From positions 1-64,000 of the forward strand of contig JACAEX010000043.1 of NCBI GenBank assembly GCA_013388635.1: DNA of 64,000 nucleotides, in the 5' to 3' direction. The notes beneath the pieces were generated by a model. It ran no database searches and was not told where the DNA came from. It saw nothing but the letters and a program-made list of their open reading frames with translations. Both the position numbers and the translations under genes were made by a program. Source of the DNA: Syntrophaceae bacterium. Lineage in GTDB: Bacteria > Desulfobacterota > BSN033 > UBA1163. This document shows, in pieces, positions 60,310 through 64,000 of the stretch; the stretch's first letter is position 1, and every line of letters begins with the position of its first letter.

Positions 60310-61077
60310 TTACATACTCAACCAGCCTCCATCCACATAGATGGTCTGGCCGGTCACATAGTCCGATGCATCCGAGGCCAAGAAGATGGCCGCTCCCACC
60401 AGATCCTCTGGATCCGCCCAGCGGCCCAAGGGGATTCGGCCTGTGATTTCGGCATAACGTTCCTTGTCCTGTTGAAGCGGTACGGTCAGGTCGGTTCTCA
60501 CCCAGCCCGGCCCGATCGCATTGACCAGGATATTATATTTTGCCCAGTCGTTCGCCATGGACTTGGTCACTTGTGCCAATCCACCCTTGCTGGCTGCGTA
60601 GGCGGGTACCCTCTTTCCTCCCTGAACAGCGGCGAGGGAGGAGATATTAATGATCTTTCCTTTCCTCCTCTGGGAGATCATCACCCTGGCCACCGCCTGT
60701 GCAAGAAAAAACGGTCCTTTGAGATTGGTCGCGATCGTCTCATCCCAGTCTTTCTCTGTATATTCTTCACAAGGGTTGCGCCGGATCACTCCTGCGTTGT
60801 TGAAAAGAAAATCGATCTTCCCAAATTCCTTCACCGTTCGATCCACGAGGTTCTTGATCTCTCCCATGTTCGAGACATCCGCCTGAAGGGGAATGACAGG
60901 TCCACCGAATTTCCGGATCTCATCCGCTGCTTTTTCCAGTCTCTCTTTATTTCGACCGACCATCACAATCTCACCACCGGCTTGGACAAGACCTTTGGCC
61001 ATCGCCTTTCCGATCCCTGATCCGGCCCCTGTCACGATCCCGCTCCTCCCTTTTAAACTGAACATCTCAAGAATCAT
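60310..61077 (-). CDS. KduD-like SDR dehydrogenase
   Basis: A 255-residue classical SDR. TGAGSGIG is at 16-23, NNAG at 93-96, S147, Y160 and K164 (YAASKGG), and the ending YVTGQTIYVDGGWLSM is typical of 2-dehydro-3-deoxy-gluconate 5-dehydrogenase and gluconate 5-dehydrogenase. Next to an IolB/KduI-like isomerase, reduction of 2,5-diketo-3-deoxygluconate to 2-keto-3-deoxygluconate is the best guess, which KdgK and Eda could then use. ATG 61077 follows GGAGAGGGAG. It follows the zinc dehydrogenase by 11 bases. Confidence 0.82.
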   Translation of the reverse strand: MILEMFSLKGRSGIVTGAGSGIGKAMAKGLVQAGGEIVMVGRNKERLEKAADEIRKFGGPVIPLQADVSNMGEIKNLVDRTVKEFGKIDFLFNNAGVIRRNPCEEYTEKDWDETIATNLKGPFFLAQAVARVMISQRRKGKIINISSLAAVQGGKRVPAYAASKGGLAQVTKSMANDWAKYNILVNAIGPGWVRTDLTVPLQQDKERYAEITGRIPLGRWADPEDLVGAAIFLASDASDYVTGQTIYVDGGWLSM

Positions 61078-61088
61078 CTCCCTCTCCT

Positions 61089-62132
61089 TTAGGACACTCT
61101 GATCAAGAATTTGAGATAGCGATCGGGCTGCTCTTCCAGGAGGCGAAAGGCCTCGCCGGTCTTCTCCAGACCGAACTCCTTTGATATGAGAAGATCCGGA
61201 TGAAATCTCCCCCGGGACATCAAACTCAGGGCTCGCGGAAAGTCGCCCAATGTCACTCTGGACCCGACCAGTTGAATCTCCTTCTCCACGAATCCCTTCC
61301 AGAAAACAGGGCTGGATTGTGAACCCATCCCCATCACCACGATACGGCCTCCGTGGCGAGCCATGCGAACCGCCTGTTCAACAGGCATCTCCCTTCCTTT
61401 GATCTCCACTGCCGTCCCTACAGTCTCTATCACGCGATCGACCCCAAACCCGCTGGTAATGGAAAGGATCCTTTCGCAGGGGTCTTCTTTCAGAGCATTG
61501 ATCGTCAGGTCAGCCCCCAATCTCTTGGCGATCTCAAGACGATTTTCTAAGATATCGACGGAACAGACCCAGGAAGCCCCGGTCTGCCGGATCACCTCCA
61601 GAACCGAGAGCCCCAATCGCCCTGCACCTAAAATGACCACACGATCCCCGGGTTCAATCATGGCCCGGCGAGTGGAATGAACACCGATGCTATACAGTTC
61701 GACCAGCACAGCCTCTCTTAAAGACATTTCTTCAGGGATCTTAAAGACCTTATCCGCATCGGCAACCACATATTCTGAAAAGGCCCCATCGACATCCACT
61801 CCGATCAGTTTCAGAAAATGGCAGGCATTATTATTTCCGTTGAGGCAGGCAGGGCATCGATTGCACCAGATGATCGGATCCACCACTACCCGATCCCCCT
61901 CCCTAAGATGGGAGACACCCTCTCCCACGGATTCCACCACCCCTGAACACTCATGGCCGAGGATTCGGGGATAGGTCACCCGTGGTTTGAACTCCCCGAG
62001 GTAGATATGGAGATCTGTGCCGCAGATGCTCGCCCAGTGAACCCGGACGAGGACCTGACCTCTCCCGGGGTGAGGTTCGGGAACTTCCTCGAATCGAATC
62101 TCCTTATCATCTATGAGAACAGAGGCCTTCAT
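61089..62132 (-). CDS. zinc-dependent medium-chain dehydrogenase
   Basis: A 347-residue MDR enzyme. Catalytic zinc ligands are C37 (ICGTDLH), H60 and E61 (GHECSG); structural-zinc cysteines are C90, C93, C96 and C104. The NAD motif ILGAGRLGLSVLEV lies near 172. It resembles L-idonate, sorbitol and threonine dehydrogenases. Start ATG 62132 after GAGGGAGATTCAA; the in-frame TTG five codons upstream overlaps the TctA stop and is rejected. It shares the operon with TctBA and the KduD-like SDR, so a sugar acid or polyol substrate is likely. Confidence 0.87.
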   Translation of the reverse strand: MKASVLIDDKEIRFEEVPEPHPGRGQVLVRVHWASICGTDLHIYLGEFKPRVTYPRILGHECSGVVESVGEGVSHLREGDRVVVDPIIWCNRCPACLNGNNNACHFLKLIGVDVDGAFSEYVVADADKVFKIPEEMSLREAVLVELYSIGVHSTRRAMIEPGDRVVILGAGRLGLSVLEVIRQTGASWVCSVDILENRLEIAKRLGADLTINALKEDPCERILSITSGFGVDRVIETVGTAVEIKGREMPVEQAVRMARHGGRIVVMGMGSQSSPVFWKGFVEKEIQLVGSRVTLGDFPRALSLMSRGRFHPDLLISKEFGLEKTGEAFRLLEEQPDRYLKFLIRVS

Positions 62133-62143
62133 TTGAATCTCCC

Positions 62144-63670
62144 TCAATCGATCCTTTCCTTTTCGGCGACCGAGGCCATCTTCTCCTCCTTCTCCATCGC
62201 CCTTTTGATCCGATAGTAAGAGGTGATGATGATAAATATCCCGATGAAGATGAAGGCCGCACTGATCGGCCGCGTGATGAATATCAATGGATCACCATGG
62301 GAGATGATCAGAGACCTTCGTAGGTTCTGCTCGACCATGGGCCCGAGGATCAACGCAAGCAGGATGGGCGACCCCGGGAATCCATAGTAATTCATGAAGT
62401 AAGCAATGATCCCGATGATCAGAGAGACCCCCACATCGAAGAAGCTGAACCGCATGGCATAAGACCCGACCACACAGAGAAGGAAGATGATCGGGGTCAT
62501 CACTCGTCGATCAATATTGATCAGGCTAGCGAAGAATCTTGCCCCGCCCAATCCCACTCCTAACATCACAAACTGGGCCAGGATCATCCCTGCAAAGATC
62601 GGGTAGACCACCTCAGGGTGATCCCTGAATAAGAGCGGGCCCGGCTGAAAATTATGGATCGTCAGAGCACCCATCAATACGGCTGTCACCGCATCTCCAG
62701 GGACCCCTAAGGTCAACATGGGGATCATCGCACCGCCTGTCGCCCCGTTGTTCCCGCTCTCCGGTGCGGCCACACCTTCGAGAATCCCTGTCCCGAACTT
62801 CTCAGGGTTTTTAGATGATCTTCGAGCCTCTCCATAAGAGACAAAGGCTGCGATATCACACCCTGTCCCGGGCACTGCACCGATGAAGGTACCCATCAGC
62901 GCTGATTTGACCATGGTCTTAAAGACACTCCCGATCTCTTTAAATTTTGGGATGATATTCTTTAACTCAGACTTGACAGGGGGAAGGATGAGGATCTTCT
63001 CAATCCCTTGAAAGACCTGGGAATAACCAAAAAGCCCGATCAGCGCAGGGATGAAGGTAACCCCTCCAAGAAGTTCTGTTGAGTTAAAGGTCAACCGGGG
63101 GCAACCTGAGAGGGGATCGAAGCCGATCGTGGTGATCATCAATCCAAAGACTCCGGAGATCAGACCCTTTAGAATCGATTTCCCGGAGACCGTGATGATG
63201 ATTCCAAGGCCGAAGAAGGCCAAGGCAAAAAACTCAGGAGGCCCAAACTTCAGCGCGATCTTTGCAATTTGCGGAGAGAGGAAACTCATGATCAAAGCTC
63301 CCACTGTCCCTCCAAAAAATGAGGCAATGGTGGCCATGCCAATCGCTTTGCCCGCCAATCCCTTCTTACAGAGTGGATGTCCGTCCAACACGGTCGCGGC
63401 AGCAGAAGGGGTGCCTGGAATACCGATGAGGATGGCTGAGATCGACCCGCCATAAATCCCGCCGGAGAAGAGCCCTAAGAGCATGAGCAGACCCTTCACC
63501 GGATCTAAACCAAAGGTGAAGGGGATCAAAAGGGCAACCCCCATGGTGGCTGTAAGACCGGGCAAGGCTCCAACGATGATCCCTGATGTCACTCCGATAA
63601 AGACGAAAAGGAAATTGATCGGATCGAACATCACCTTTCCAAAGGCTTCAAAGAGAAGTTCAAGTTGCAA
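62144..63670 (-). CDS. tctA: TTT large membrane subunit TctA (set 4)
   Basis: A 508-residue permease of the same subtype as set 2. GALPGLTATMGVALLIPFTF lies near 34, IYGGSISAILIGIPGTPSAA near 74, and AVPGTGCDIAAFVSYGEARR with PESGNNGATGGAMIPMLTLGVPG in the second half. The start appears to be TTG 63670 preceded by AAGGGGGCTGAAC. No other in-frame start lies before the first hydrophobic segment. It abuts the zinc dehydrogenase and follows TctB by 15 bases. The matching TctC is not in the window and may lie beyond 64000. Confidence 0.92.
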   Translation of the reverse strand: MQLELLFEAFGKVMFDPINFLFVFIGVTSGIIVGALPGLTATMGVALLIPFTFGLDPVKGLLMLLGLFSGGIYGGSISAILIGIPGTPSAAATVLDGHPLCKKGLAGKAIGMATIASFFGGTVGALIMSFLSPQIAKIALKFGPPEFFALAFFGLGIIITVSGKSILKGLISGVFGLMITTIGFDPLSGCPRLTFNSTELLGGVTFIPALIGLFGYSQVFQGIEKILILPPVKSELKNIIPKFKEIGSVFKTMVKSALMGTFIGAVPGTGCDIAAFVSYGEARRSSKNPEKFGTGILEGVAAPESGNNGATGGAMIPMLTLGVPGDAVTAVLMGALTIHNFQPGPLLFRDHPEVVYPIFAGMILAQFVMLGVGLGGARFFASLINIDRRVMTPIIFLLCVVGSYAMRFSFFDVGVSLIIGIIAYFMNYYGFPGSPILLALILGPMVEQNLRRSLIISHGDPLIFITRPISAAFIFIGIFIIITSYYRIKRAMEKEEKMASVAEKERID

Positions 63671-63685
63671 GTTCAGCCCCCTTAA

Positions 63686-64000
63686 TCAGAATAACAATCC
63701 CTCAGGCAAGGGAATGACCAGAAAATACCTGAATATTGACCAGACCAATATGGCAGTGGCCACCGAACTGAATAGCCTGACTAAAATCCCCTTCTGTCTT
63801 AAAAAGGTCATCAGACCGAAAAGGAAGAGAAAGGTAGCCGTTGCAAAACCCAGGATATTCGTAAGAATGAGGTAACCGATACAGATAGCAATGGAGATGA
63901 GCATCCTCACAAACCCTTTCGGGTCGATCCTGTCGCCCATCTTGAGCGAATTTCCGAGCAATGCATTGACGATGAGACTCAGGCCAAGGATGGCCATCAT
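63686..64000 (-). CDS. tctB: TTT small membrane subunit TctB (set 4), cut by window edge
   Basis: The visible 104 residues include three hydrophobic segments and the family ending IFRYFLVIPLPEGLLF. TctB proteins are usually about 150 residues, so roughly 45 N-terminal residues are probably outside the window, although an ATG sits at the edge. It precedes TctA by 15 bases on the same strand. This is the first visible gene of the long minus-strand run that ends with DctQ at 55999. Confidence 0.8.
   Translation of the reverse strand: MMAILGLSLIVNALLGNSLKMGDRIDPKGFVRMLISIAICIGYLILTNILGFATATFLFLFGLMTFLRQKGILVRLFSSVATAILVWSIFRYFLVIPLPEGLLF

Overview
The window is about 64 kb of bacterial DNA of middling GC content. 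It reads as an accessory catabolic region of an anaerobe, most likely from Desulfobacterota (former Deltaproteobacteria) or a relative. That placement is an inference from gene content: a tungsten-type aldehyde ferredoxin oxidoreductase, CooF/CooS-type iron-sulfur proteins, GlcD/GlcF-type oxidases, and a very large number of TRAP and tripartite tricarboxylate (TTT) uptake systems for organic and sugar acids. No rRNA, tRNA, CRISPR array or transposase was found.

Layout. 1-2238 (minus strand): the end of a small toxin-like gene cut by the window edge, a DUF3795 protein and a 2-hydroxyacid dehydrogenase. 2509-14042 (plus): FGGY kinase, IclR regulator, SDR dehydrogenase, TTT set 1 (B-A-C), an orphan lipoprotein DctP, a degenerate M24 protein and a TRAP set (P-Q-M). 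14129-28278 (plus): Gfo/Idh/MocA dehydrogenase, small monooxygenase-like protein, TTT set 2 (C-B-A), a second Gfo/Idh protein, an SdhA-like flavoprotein, a short ene-reductase, then a 2-keto-3-deoxygluconate kinase/KDPG aldolase pair, a LarA-type racemase homologue, a zinc dehydrogenase and a hydroxyacid dehydrogenase. 28443-29726: an unrecognised protein with two nearly identical Cys/His-rich domains and a ribbon-helix-helix-like tail. 29767-41604 (minus): GlcF/GlcD, an M29-like protein, a long ene-reductase, a NAD/FAD oxidoreductase, a CooS-like protein that lacks the catalytic C-cluster, a CooF-like ferredoxin, then an aldehyde ferredoxin oxidoreductase operon with its own ferredoxin and a MoaD-like protein. 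41880-55912 (plus): a divergent GntR regulator, MmgE/PrpD protein, TRAP-TAXI system, three small cupins, TTT set 3 (B-A-C), a DUF6282 hydrolase, a 3-hydroxyisobutyrate-type dehydrogenase, an IlvD/EDD dehydratase and a beta-keto acid cleavage (DUF849) enzyme. 55999-64000 (minus): one long operon-like run, in transcription order TctB (cut by the edge), TctA, zinc dehydrogenase, KduD-like SDR, IolB/KduI-like isomerase, cupin, then a TRAP system in the order P-M-Q.

How it works together. Each block pairs a high-affinity uptake system with dehydrogenases, isomerases, dehydratases and aldolases that would feed sugar acids or hydroxy/keto acids toward pyruvate and glyceraldehyde 3-phosphate. Reducing equivalents could pass to the iron-sulfur/flavin modules between 29 and 42 kb. 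Substrates cannot be read from sequence alone.

Most notable. (1) A CooF-like / CooS-like / NAD-FAD oxidoreductase / ene-reductase gene set in which the CooS homologue keeps all six N-terminal cysteines for the D- and B-clusters at exact spacing but has lost the CO-oxidising C-cluster. (2) A pair of 125-bp mobile-element-like repeats whose two hairpins differ by compensating base changes. (3) The duplicated-domain protein at 28.4-29.7 kb. (4) A LarA homologue in which the cofactor-tethering lysine is replaced by asparagine.
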